In this document: one piece after another, positions 1 to 6,441 of the stretch
How positions within the stretch are numbered: the first letter of the stretch is position 1
Layout: every line of letters begins with the position of its first letter
Origin: CAZDUS01 sp044344495
GTDB taxonomy: Bacteria; Verrucomicrobiota; Kiritimatiellia; CAIKKV01; CAITUY01
Assembly (NCBI GenBank): GCA_044344495.1
Contig: JBIJCW010000133.1
Location: 1 to 6,441, forward strand
Reading direction: 5' to 3'
Length of the DNA: 6,441 nucleotides
Notes under the pieces: model-generated
What the model was told of the DNA's origin: nothing
Database searches by the model: none
The model's input: only the letters and a program-made list of their open reading frames with translations
Position numbers and translations under genes: made by a program

Positions 1-1406
1 TCCCACTGTGCACGCATGGCGTCAGATTGCCCCTTCAAGTCGGCCAACTCCTTCCGCAATGCCTTCAGCCGCGCCTTGCTGCCCTCATCCTTTTCCTTTT
101 TCAGCGCCGTCTCCTCGATTTCCAGGCGCATGACTTTGCGGGTGATTTCATCCATCTCCGCAGGCATGGAGTCAATCTCCGTACGGATCGACGCACAGGC
201 TTCGTCCATCAGGTCAATGGCCTTGTCCGGCAGAAACCGGTCACTGATGTACCGGTCGGACAAGACCGCCGAGGCCACCAGGGCGGCATCCGTGATCCGC
301 ACCCCGTGATGCACCTCAAAGCGCTCCTTGAGACCGCGCAGGATCGAGATCGTATCCTCCACCGAGGGGGCGTCCACCAGCACCGGCTGGAACCGGCGTT
401 CCAGCGCCGCATCCTTCTCCACATGCTTTCGGTACTCATCCAGCGTCGTCGCCCCGATGCAATGCAATTCTCCGCGCGCCAACATCGGCTTGAGCATATT
501 GCCCGCATCGGTGGACCCCTCCGTTCGTCCTGCTCCCACAATGGTGTGTACCTCATCAATGAACAGGATGATCCGCCCTTCCGCCGATTTGATCTCCGTC
601 AGAACCGCCTTCAATCGCTCCTCGAACTCACCGCGGTATTTCGCGCCGGCCATCAGGGCGGTCATGTCCAGCGAGAAGATCGTCCGCTCCTTCAGTCCCT
701 CCGGTACATCGCCACGCAGGATCCGGTGCGCCAGTCCCTCCACAATGGCCGTCTTGCCAACCCCCGGCTCACCAATCAACACCGGGTTGTTCTTCGTCTT
801 GCGGGAAAGGATCCGGATGACACTCCGGATCTCCACATCACGCCCGATCACCGGGTCCAGTTTCCCCTGCCGGGCCATCTCGACAAGATCCGTTCCATAC
901 TTGGTCAGCGCTTCGTACGCGCCTTCCGGATTCGTACTCGTCACCCTCTGATTCCCCCGCACCGCCGTCAATGCCTCCAGGAACCGCGCCCGGTCAATCC
1001 CCGCCTGCGACAGCAACTTGAGCGCCACCGAGTCCTTCCCCTCCTCAAAGAAAGCCAACATCAAGTGCTCGACCGACACGTACTCATCCCGCAGACGCTT
1101 CGCCTCATCGCCGGCCCGTACCAAAAGATGGTTCAGCCGTTGCGTCACATAAACCTTGCCTGCCTCCGTGGCGCCTCCGCGTACCTTGGGACGCCGATCC
1201 AATTCCTGCTCCACCTTCGCCTGAAACTCGGCTGGCCTCACCCCAATCCGCTCCAATAGACGCGGAATCAATCCCGCTTCCTGCATGACCAACGCCAACA
1301 ACAAATGCTCGCCATCCACTTCCTGATGGCTCAACCGAACTGCGGTTTCCTGCGCCGTCGCCAGCGCTTCCTGCGCCTTCTGCGTCAATTTCGATGAATC
1401 AAACAT
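1..1406 (-). CDS. clpB: ATP-dependent disaggregase ClpB, N-terminal part (runs off left edge)
   Basis: ClpB is a cytoplasmic hexameric AAA+ (Hsp104-type) chaperone that threads proteins out of aggregates together with the DnaK system. Reading the minus strand from the ATG at 1406 gives 468 residues with no stop up to the window edge; full-length members are about 850-870 residues, so roughly the first half is present. Seen: an N-terminal Clp repeat domain (about residues 1-150, starting MFDSSKLTQKAQEAL), the first AAA+ module with Walker A GEPGVGKT (212-219), pore loop GAKYRGEFEERLK with Tyr257, Walker B ILFIDE (280-285), arginine fingers in ERRFQ (Arg337/Arg338), and the start of the coiled-coil middle domain from about residue 410, rich in Glu/Lys. 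The middle domain separates ClpB from ClpA and ClpX, although ClpC-type proteins also have a shorter one. A purine-rich ribosome site (AAAGGCGGG) precedes the ATG. No CIRCE element is visible upstream. The second AAA+ module lies outside the window. Confidence 0.97.
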   Translation of the reverse strand, partial: MFDSSKLTQKAQEALATAQETAVRLSHQEVDGEHLLLALVMQEAGLIPRLLERIGVRPAEFQAKVEQELDRRPKVRGGATEAGKVYVTQRLNHLLVRAGDEAKRLRDEYVSVEHLMLAFFEEGKDSVALKLLSQAGIDRARFLEALTAVRGNQRVTSTNPEGAYEALTKYGTDLVEMARQGKLDPVIGRDVEIRSVIRILSRKTKNNPVLIGEPGVGKTAIVEGLAHRILRGDVPEGLKERTIFSLDMTALMAGAKYRGEFEERLKAVLTEIKSAEGRIILFIDEVHTIVGAGRTEGSTDAGNMLKPMLARGELHCIGATTLDEYRKHVEKDAALERRFQPVLVDAPSVEDTISILRGLKERFEVHHGVRITDAALVASAVLSDRYISDRFLPDKAIDLMDEACASIRTEIDSMPAEMDEITRKVMRLEIEETALKKEKDEGSKARLKALRKELADLKGQSDAMRAQW

Positions 1407-1485
1407 AACTCACCCGCCTTTCAATAATTCAATAAAACATTCAGCAGTTTGCATTCCAACTTAGCACGTCGCAGGATCAACGTCA

Positions 1486-1515
1486 CTTATCATGCTTGTA
1501 ATCAAAGTATTGCAA
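1486..1515 (-). promoter_or_regulatory. Possible sigma70-type promoter for clpB
   Basis: Read on the minus strand, TTGCAA (1515-1510) and GATAAG (1491-1486) are separated by 18 bases, each matching the consensus hexamers at four of six positions. The start of transcription would fall about 70 bases before the clpB ATG. This is a weak match picked by eye in a 190-bp gap. No convincing heat-shock sigma factor consensus was seen, so clpB may equally be transcribed from further upstream, through the nitroreductase gene. Confidence 0.2.
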
Positions 1516-1546
1516 CTAACAGTTCAAAACCTCTCACAAGCTCGAG

Positions 1547-1601
1547 AGCGCCATTGTGACGCTATTACACATCGCGCCATCAGCGCCACTATGACGCTAT
1601 T
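1547..1601. repeat. Two tandem 20-bp palindromic repeats, 35 bp apart
   Basis: AGCGCCATTGTGACGCTATT (1547-1566) and AGCGCCACTATGACGCTATT (1582-1601) differ at only two of 20 positions and start exactly 35 bp apart. Each carries an inverted repeat AGCGCCA-N3-TGACGCT (1547-1563 and 1582-1598). The two differences both fall in the N3 spacer, so the arms are identical between copies. The arms match with one exception, which becomes a G-U pair in RNA copied in the minus direction. A further half-site, CGCGCCA, sits between them at 1573-1579. The right copy overlaps the stop codon of the nitroreductase gene, and both lie upstream of clpB. They may be a double operator for a dimeric regulator, a pair of small RNA hairpins at the 3' end of the nitroreductase message, or remnants of a dispersed repeat. 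There is no T-run, so they do not look like an intrinsic terminator. Confidence 0.6.
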
Positions 1602-2181
1602 TTGTCGATGGACAGGCAAGAATTATGTCGTCCAAGGATCGCTTTGGAACATGGTGAACATCCTGAGGATCGCGCCAGTACTTGATGTTCCCGTTGTCAA
1701 CAGGATCAATCACCACGGTTTCGGCAGGTTTGCCAAGCGCAAGGACCAGCAGGATTTCATAGTTCCCGGGAATGGCCAGCACCTGCGCCAAGATCTCCCG
1801 CTGAATGGATGCGATGATGCATCCACCCATCCCGGCCTCTGCCGCCCCAAGAAGAATGCTCTGCGCGGCGATCCCATGATCACAAAAGGAACCGCTGACG
1901 GAATCGCGGTCCGCCAGAATGATCACATAAGCCGCCGGTCGCTCCCCTTCCGCAGGCCCAGCCCAGTGAATAAGGTATCCAGCCCACGCCAGGCAGGAAA
2001 AGATCTTCGCGTTGAGCGCGGAATCAACCGACAGGACATAGTGCAATGGTTGGCGGTTTGCTCCGGAGGCAGATAAACGCGCCAGATCCACCCATTCCCT
2101 CAACTGGCTCTCCTTGATAACCACATCTTGCTGGAATTTCCGGAAACTCCTGTTCTTCAGCACCAGCTCTTTAATCGTCAT
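1597..2181 (-). CDS. Nitroreductase-family FMN-dependent oxidoreductase
   Basis: This encodes a 194-residue protein of the nitroreductase flavoprotein fold (PF00881-like), which uses FMN and NAD(P)H to reduce a substrate I cannot name from sequence. Seen: the N-terminal RSFRKF motif (residues 11-16), whose arginines contact the FMN phosphate in this family; SASGANRQP (37-45), the usual S-x-x-N-x-Q-P flavin motif; and HGIAAQSILLGAAEAGMGGC (102-121), the long helix and glycine-rich loop typical of the fold. Length is typical of the compact members. There is no ferredoxin domain, signal peptide or membrane segment. The start at 2181 is preceded by AAAGGGTG at suitable spacing, and the MTIKELVLKNRSFRKF opening is what the family shows. 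It stands alone, divergent from the ilv-leu operon and 190 bp upstream of clpB in the same direction. Codon use looks somewhat less G/C-biased at third positions than in the right-hand operon. Family assignment is firm; the substrate is unknown. Confidence 0.9.
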   Translation of the reverse strand: MTIKELVLKNRSFRKFQQDVVIKESQLREWVDLARLSASGANRQPLHYVLSVDSALNAKIFSCLAWAGYLIHWAGPAEGERPAAYVIILADRDSVSGSFCDHGIAAQSILLGAAEAGMGGCIIASIQREILAQVLAIPGNYEILLVLALGKPAETVVIDPVDNGNIKYWRDPQDVHHVPKRSLDDIILACPSTK

Positions 2182-2229
2182 GCCACACCCTTTCAGCTAG
2201 TCCAGTCATATATCCATCTCAACAAGGCA

Positions 2230-2258
2230 TTGAACCAAACCCAGGTCAAGGTTAGAAG
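2230..2258 (+). promoter_or_regulatory. Candidate promoter of the ilv-leu leader transcript
   Basis: TTGAAC (2230-2235) and TAGAAG (2253-2258) are 17 bases apart, each matching the sigma70 hexamers at four of six positions. Transcription would begin near 2265, which gives an untranslated stretch of about 70 bases before the leader peptide frame and includes all the pairing segments discussed below. Support comes from position as much as sequence. TTGACC at 2297 was also considered as a -35, but it has no -10 at normal spacing. Confidence 0.3.
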
Positions 2259-2267
2259 ACTATTCCA

Positions 2268-2291
2268 ACCGCAAATCCAGCCACCGCAAAT
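2268..2291. repeat. Pair of 9-bp direct repeats ACCGCAAAT
   Basis: ACCGCAAAT occurs at 2268-2276 and again at 2283-2291, a period of 15 bp, in the gap between the divergent nitroreductase gene and the ilv operon. A related string, CCACCGCAAA (2281-2290), recurs exactly in the left arm and loop of the terminator at 2478-2487. The pair could be tandem binding sites for a regulator just after the candidate transcription start, or an RNA segment competing for the same partner as the terminator arm. Chance is possible at this length. Confidence 0.35.
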
Positions 2292-2333
2292 TCCGCTTGA
2301 CCCTGCCCCGGCAATATGGCAGCTTAATGCGTA

Positions 2334-2447
2334 ATGAATGTCGCTAAACCCATCGCAACCGTCGCTGATAACGTGGAATTGGTTCTGCGGACGGACGGGT
2401 TGTACCTGGTACTGGTACTTACCCCGCGGTGGGATGGTGATTGCTGA
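2334..2447 (+). CDS. Leu/Val-rich leader peptide of the ilvB-ilvN-leuA operon
   Basis: A 37-codon frame from the ATG at 2334 to the TGA at 2445 ends with LYLVLVLTPRWDGDC. It holds six Leu, six Val and one Ile, and six of the seven codons at 2400-2420 are Leu or Val (TTG TAC CTG GTA CTG GTA CTT). Like the E. coli leader peptides ivbL, ilvL and leuL, its role would lie in the speed of its translation rather than in the product: stalling at Leu/Val codons when charged tRNAs are short would free the downstream strand of the antiterminator. It is followed after 27 bases by an intrinsic terminator and then by acetolactate synthase genes, whose pathway makes Val and Leu. The start is uncertain. No good ribosome site precedes 2334, and in-frame GTG (2373) or TTG (2379, 2400) starts would keep the control run. 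The assignment is inferred from composition plus context. Confidence 0.65.
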   Translation: MNVAKPIATVADNVELVLRTDGLYLVLVLTPRWDGDC

Positions 2448-2484
2448 TCAGGCAAGTCACCATGGCGCGAAACCAACCCACCGC
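2426..2484 (+). promoter_or_regulatory. Antiterminator pairing of the ilvB attenuator
   Basis: GCGGTGGGATGGT (2426-2438), inside the last codons of the leader peptide, is complementary to ACCAACCCACCGC (2472-2484) at 12 of 13 positions, with an A-A mismatch after the first eight pairs. The second strand is also the left arm of the terminator, so the two folds exclude each other. Eight of the pairs repeat exactly the terminator arm GCGGTGGG. Between the strands, ATGGTGATTGC (2434-2444) can instead pair with GCAAGTCACCAT (2452-2463) with one bulged G, leaving the leader stop codon in a seven-base loop; it can form on top of the eight-pair antiterminator stem. An upstream segment CCCATCGC (2349-2356) can pair with GCGGTGGG through seven Watson-Crick pairs and one G-U pair, as strand 1 does in classical attenuators. 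The pairings are read directly; their use in the cell is inferred. Confidence 0.6.
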
Positions 2485-2504
2485 AAAAAGCGGTGGGTTT
2501 TTTT
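2475..2504 (+). terminator. Intrinsic terminator (attenuator) upstream of ilvB
   Basis: CCCACCGC (2477-2484), a loop of five A, and GCGGTGGG (2490-2497) form a perfect eight-pair G/C-rich hairpin, extended by two A-U pairs at the base and followed directly by seven T (2498-2504). It points toward ilvB and stops 42 bases before its start codon. No gene needs terminating there, since the upstream neighbour is on the other strand and only the leader frame lies before it. That position makes it an attenuator of the ilvB operon rather than an end-of-gene terminator. The T-run is directional for the plus strand only. Confidence 0.92.
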
Positions 2505-2515
2505 GTTGGAATACA

Positions 2516-2521
2516 TATAAT
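2516..2521 (+). promoter_or_regulatory. Perfect TATAAT box between attenuator and ilvB
   Basis: An exact TATAAT -10 hexamer lies 11 bases after the terminator T-run and 25 bases before the ilvB ATG. No acceptable -35 is present (the 17-base spacing falls on the terminator arm, GTGGGT), and there is no TG extension. If used, it would give attenuation-independent basal transcription of the operon from about 2528. It could be a chance occurrence in an A/T-rich patch. Confidence 0.2.
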
Positions 2522-2530
2522 CGGGCGATC

Positions 2531-2543
2531 AGGAGAGGAAGGA
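2531..2543 (+). promoter_or_regulatory. Strong ribosome binding site fixing the ilvB start
   Basis: AGGAGAGGAAGGA is a near-ideal Shine-Dalgarno run placed just before the ATG at 2547. It decides between that start and an in-frame ATG at 2493, which lies inside the right arm of the terminator hairpin and would add 18 residues unlike the family N-terminus. Confidence 0.85.
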
Positions 2544-2546
2544 ACT

Positions 2547-4265
<1,719 letters not shown>

Positions 4266-4278
4266 CAGGAATAACGCC

Positions 4279-4773
4279 ATGAACAATACCAGCGAAAACC
4301 AGAAACATACCATCACCGCCCTGCTCGAAAACCGCCCCGGCGTCCTCGCGCGTGTCGTCGGCCTGATCTCCGGACGCGGCTATAACATCGAGAGCCTGAA
4401 CGTCGGCCCAACCCAGGATCCGAGCATCTACCGCCTGAATATGCAGGTCCCCGGCGATGAACGCGTCCTGGAACAGATCAGCAAGCAACTCGACAAGCAG
4501 GTGGATGTCATCAAGGTGACTGACCTGACCAAGGAACCCTTCCTGAACCGGGAATGCATCCTCGTGCGCGTCGCCGCCACACGCAAAACCCGCTCCGAAA
4601 TCATCGAACTGGCCGACGTCTTCGGCGGAAGTGTCGTTTCCGTCCGCGCCGATTCCCTGGTCATTCACCTGGCCGCCGAACAGGAAACCGTTGTCGATTT
4701 CCTTGAACTCATGAAACCGTTCAAGGTCCTGGATGTCTCCAGGTCCGGCATCATCGCCATGGATAAGGATTGA
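4279..4773 (+). CDS. ilvN: Acetolactate synthase, regulatory small subunit
   Basis: The regulatory subunit binds the large subunit, raises its activity and confers feedback inhibition by valine. The 164 residues match the longer IlvH type (about 163 in E. coli) rather than the short E. coli IlvN. Seen: an N-terminal ACT domain, TITALLENRPGVLARVVGLI (11-30) followed by RGYNIESLNVGPT (33-45), in which Gly21 and Asn36 align by eye with E. coli IlvH Gly14 and Asn29, residues linked to valine inhibition. A second, C-terminal ACT-like domain spans about 90-160 and ends VLDVSRSGIIAM. The enzyme is therefore predicted to be valine-sensitive. The ATG at 4279 is preceded by AGGA at eight bases. It is 13 bp behind ilvB, so the two are almost certainly co-transcribed and translated together. 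The symbol ilvH would be equally valid. Confidence 0.96.
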   Translation: MNNTSENQKHTITALLENRPGVLARVVGLISGRGYNIESLNVGPTQDPSIYRLNMQVPGDERVLEQISKQLDKQVDVIKVTDLTKEPFLNRECILVRVAATRKTRSEIIELADVFGGSVVSVRADSLVIHLAAEQETVVDFLELMKPFKVLDVSRSGIIAMDKD

Positions 4774-4821
4774 TCCACAACGACTCCACTCACCGTTCAC
4801 CACCATAAGCGGGACCGCACC

Positions 4822-6390
4822 ATGAGTACCAAACAGGACAAGAACAGGGTCATCATCTTCGACACAACCCTTCGCGACGGCGAACAGGCGCCCGGCTGTA
4901 GCCTCAATCACCGGGAAAAACTCGAGATCGCCTACGCCCTCGCCGCCTTGAAAGTCGATGTGATCGAGGCCGGCTTCCCCATCGCCTCGCCCGACGACTT
5001 TAACGCCGTGCATGCCATCGCCGGGAGCGTGACCGGCCCCACCATCGCCGCCCTGGCCCGCACCGTGGAGAAGGACATTGAACGCGCCGGCAACGCCATT
5101 GCCCCCGCTGCCAAACGACGAATCCACACCTTCAGCTCCGGCAGCGATGTCCACCTGGAGAAGATCCTCAGGATGACCCGCGCCCAGAACATCGAACGCT
5201 CTGTCAAGGCCGTCCAGTTTGCCCGCACCTTCACCAACGACGTGGAATACTCCGCCCAGGACACCACCCGCGCCGATCGCGAATACCTCGTTGACCTCTA
5301 CACCGCCGTCGCGGAAGCCGGGGCCACCACCCTGAATATCCCCGACACCGTCGGCTATGCCATCCCCGCCGAATACGGCGATATGATCGGCTACATCGCC
5401 AAACGGGTGAAAGCCCATGTCCCCGGCGTCATCATCTCCGTCCACTGCCACAATGACCTTGGCATGGCTGTCGCCAATTCGCTGGCCGCTGTCAAGTCGG
5501 GCGCCCGCCAGGTGGAGTGCACCATCAACGGACTCGGCGAACGCGCCGGCAATACCTCCCTCGAGGAGGTCGTCATGGCCCTCCGTACCCGGCACGACGC
5601 CTTCGGGCTCCATACCGGCATCGAAACCAGGGAAATCTACCGCGTCAGCCGCATGGTCAGCCGCATGACGGGCATGACCGTCCAGCGCAACAAGGCCATC
5701 GTCGGGGCCAACGCCTTCGCCCATGAGTCGGGCGTCCACCAGGACGGCATCCTCAAGGAGCGCACCACCTATGAGATCATGCGCCCCGAGGATATCGGTA
5801 TTGACGGATCCGACCTCGTCCTCGGTAAACACTCCGGCCGGCACGCCTTTCGCGATAAACTGGCCAAAATGGGCCTGAAGTTGACCGACGAGGAGACCGA
5901 ACGCGCCTACCACCGCTTTATCGAGTTGGCTGACAAGAAGAAACACGTCTACGATGATGACCTCATCTCCATCGCACGCGACCAGATGGATGTCGTCGAG
6001 AACGTTTACAGCCTGGATTACCTCCAGGTTTCGGCGGGCACCGCCACCGTCCCCACCGCCACACTCCGCCTGAAACACGGCAGCGAGGTCTTCCAGGACG
6101 CCGGCTGCGGCGACGGCCCGGTGGATGCCACCTTGAAAACCATCGATCGCATCACCAAAATCAAGGGCCGGCTGCTGGATTTCTCCCTTCAGGCCATTAC
6201 CGTCGGCAAGGACGCCATGGGTGAGGTTACCGTGCGGGTCGCGTTCGGCAAGGACGTCGTCAGCGCCAAGGCCGCCAGCACCGACATCGTCGAGGCAGGC
6301 GCCAAGGCCTATCTATCCTGCGTGAATCGCCTCCTCTTCGATCGCGCCGCGCGACGAAAGGCCAAACGCGCCGGGGGCTCCCCGATATGA
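4822..6390 (+). CDS. leuA: 2-isopropylmalate synthase
   Basis: LeuA condenses acetyl-CoA with 2-oxoisovalerate to 2-isopropylmalate, the committed step of leucine synthesis. The 522-residue product fits the long bacterial LeuA type with a regulatory domain. Seen: a TIM-barrel HMGL-like catalytic domain (about 8-275) opening with FDTTLRDGEQAPG (13-25; Arg18 catalytic, Asp14 metal ligand), the metal-binding HCHND (208-212), GLGERAGNTSLEE (237-249, Asn244 the last ligand), a linker with AFAHESGVHQDGI (298-310), and GKHSGRHAF (335-343). The C-terminal leucine-binding allosteric domain (about 390-510) contains GDGPVDA (430-436). Homocitrate and citramalate synthases share the barrel, but linkage to ilvBN and the full LeuA motif set favour LeuA. 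The start at 4822 follows a modest GCGGGA ribosome site. The 48-bp gap after ilvN holds no terminator. The 3' end overlaps aroE in ATGA. Regulation is probably leucine feedback plus the upstream attenuator. Confidence 0.95.
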   Translation: MSTKQDKNRVIIFDTTLRDGEQAPGCSLNHREKLEIAYALAALKVDVIEAGFPIASPDDFNAVHAIAGSVTGPTIAALARTVEKDIERAGNAIAPAAKRRIHTFSSGSDVHLEKILRMTRAQNIERSVKAVQFARTFTNDVEYSAQDTTRADREYLVDLYTAVAEAGATTLNIPDTVGYAIPAEYGDMIGYIAKRVKAHVPGVIISVHCHNDLGMAVANSLAAVKSGARQVECTINGLGERAGNTSLEEVVMALRTRHDAFGLHTGIETREIYRVSRMVSRMTGMTVQRNKAIVGANAFAHESGVHQDGILKERTTYEIMRPEDIGIDGSDLVLGKHSGRHAFRDKLAKMGLKLTDEETERAYHRFIELADKKKHVYDDDLISIARDQMDVVENVYSLDYLQVSAGTATVPTATLRLKHGSEVFQDAGCGDGPVDATLKTIDRITKIKGRLLDFSLQAITVGKDAMGEVTVRVAFGKDVVSAKAASTDIVEAGAKAYLSCVNRLLFDRAARRKAKRAGGSPI

Positions 6391-6441
6391 AGGCGCTCTC
6401 CGGCCACACAAAACCTTTCGCCGTACTCGGTCATCCCATCG
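6387..6441 (+). CDS. aroE: Shikimate dehydrogenase, N-terminal fragment (runs off right edge)
   Basis: Only 18 complete codons are visible: MKALSGHTKPFAVLGHPI. The PFAVLGHPI string matches the first strand of shikimate dehydrogenases, where it is normally followed by a G/A-H-S-x-S-P shikimate-binding motif that would lie just beyond the window. The enzyme reduces 3-dehydroshikimate to shikimate with NADPH in aromatic amino acid synthesis. The ATG overlaps the leuA stop codon (ATGA), so translation is likely coupled to leuA. The call rests on a short sequence. A quinate/shikimate dehydrogenase relative is possible. Confidence 0.72.
   Translation, partial: MKALSGHTKPFAVLGHPI

Noticed and set aside
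27..1259. A 410-codon plus-strand open frame opposite clpB
   Set aside because: The minus strand encodes ClpB with Walker motifs throughout. The plus-strand product is His/Arg/Gln/Leu-rich with no domain and is a shadow frame.
1461..1488. TTAGCAC upstream of clpB as a CIRCE element (HrcA site)
   Set aside because: Only one half-site (TTAGCAC) is present. The expected GAGTGCTAA at nine bases is missing; the sequence there is AACGTCACT.
1582..1598. The right palindrome as an intrinsic terminator of the nitroreductase gene
   Set aside because: In the minus direction the seven-pair hairpin has no T-run after it (GATGGCGCG follows), so intrinsic termination is not supported.
1492..2076. A 194-codon plus-strand frame opposite the nitroreductase gene
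   Set aside because: The opposite strand has the nitroreductase motifs and a ribosome site; this frame has no recognisable features.
2128..2334. A 68-codon plus-strand frame between the nitroreductase gene and the leader
   Set aside because: It starts inside the nitroreductase gene on the opposite strand, has no ribosome site, and its product is composition-driven (Gln/Pro/Leu) without a family.
2421..2497. A T-box riboswitch before ilvB
   Set aside because: The conserved T-box sequence (AGGGTGGNACCGCG) is not present. GCGGTGGG only superficially resembles it, and the leader is short with a translated control run, which fits peptide-based attenuation better.

Overview
The window comes from a bacterial chromosome, probably of a Gram-negative-type bacterium with G+C-rich coding DNA: third codon positions are strongly G/C in the right-hand operon. 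Gene content is core metabolism and protein quality control. I see no phage, transposon, CRISPR or rRNA/tRNA sequence. The phylum cannot be fixed from this stretch. The gene order ilvB-ilvN-leuA-aroE without ilvC is not the usual Escherichia coli arrangement.

Left part (1-2181, minus strand): the first 468 residues of the disaggregase ClpB, running off the left edge, and upstream of it a 194-residue nitroreductase-family flavoprotein in the same direction. Between and slightly overlapping them lie two copies of a 20-bp near-identical repeat exactly 35 bp apart. Each contains a 7-3-7 inverted repeat.

Central non-coding part (2182-2546): the divergent control region of the right-hand operon. 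It holds a candidate promoter, a pair of 9-bp direct repeats, a 37-codon leader-peptide reading frame with a Leu/Val run (LYLVLVL), mutually exclusive RNA pairings, and a textbook intrinsic terminator (8 G/C-rich pairs, A5 loop, T7) that ends 42 bases before the ilvB start. This layout fits ribosome-mediated transcription attenuation responding to charged tRNA-Leu and tRNA-Val, and it is the most interesting element of the window.

Right part (2547-6441, plus strand): ilvB (acetolactate synthase large subunit), ilvN (its ACT-domain regulatory subunit), leuA (2-isopropylmalate synthase) and the first 18 codons of aroE (shikimate dehydrogenase), tightly spaced and ending in an ATGA overlap. IlvB and IlvN make the acetohydroxy acids leading to valine, leucine and isoleucine. 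LeuA takes the valine precursor 2-oxoisovalerate into leucine synthesis. The Leu and Val control codons of the leader therefore match the end products of the genes behind the terminator.
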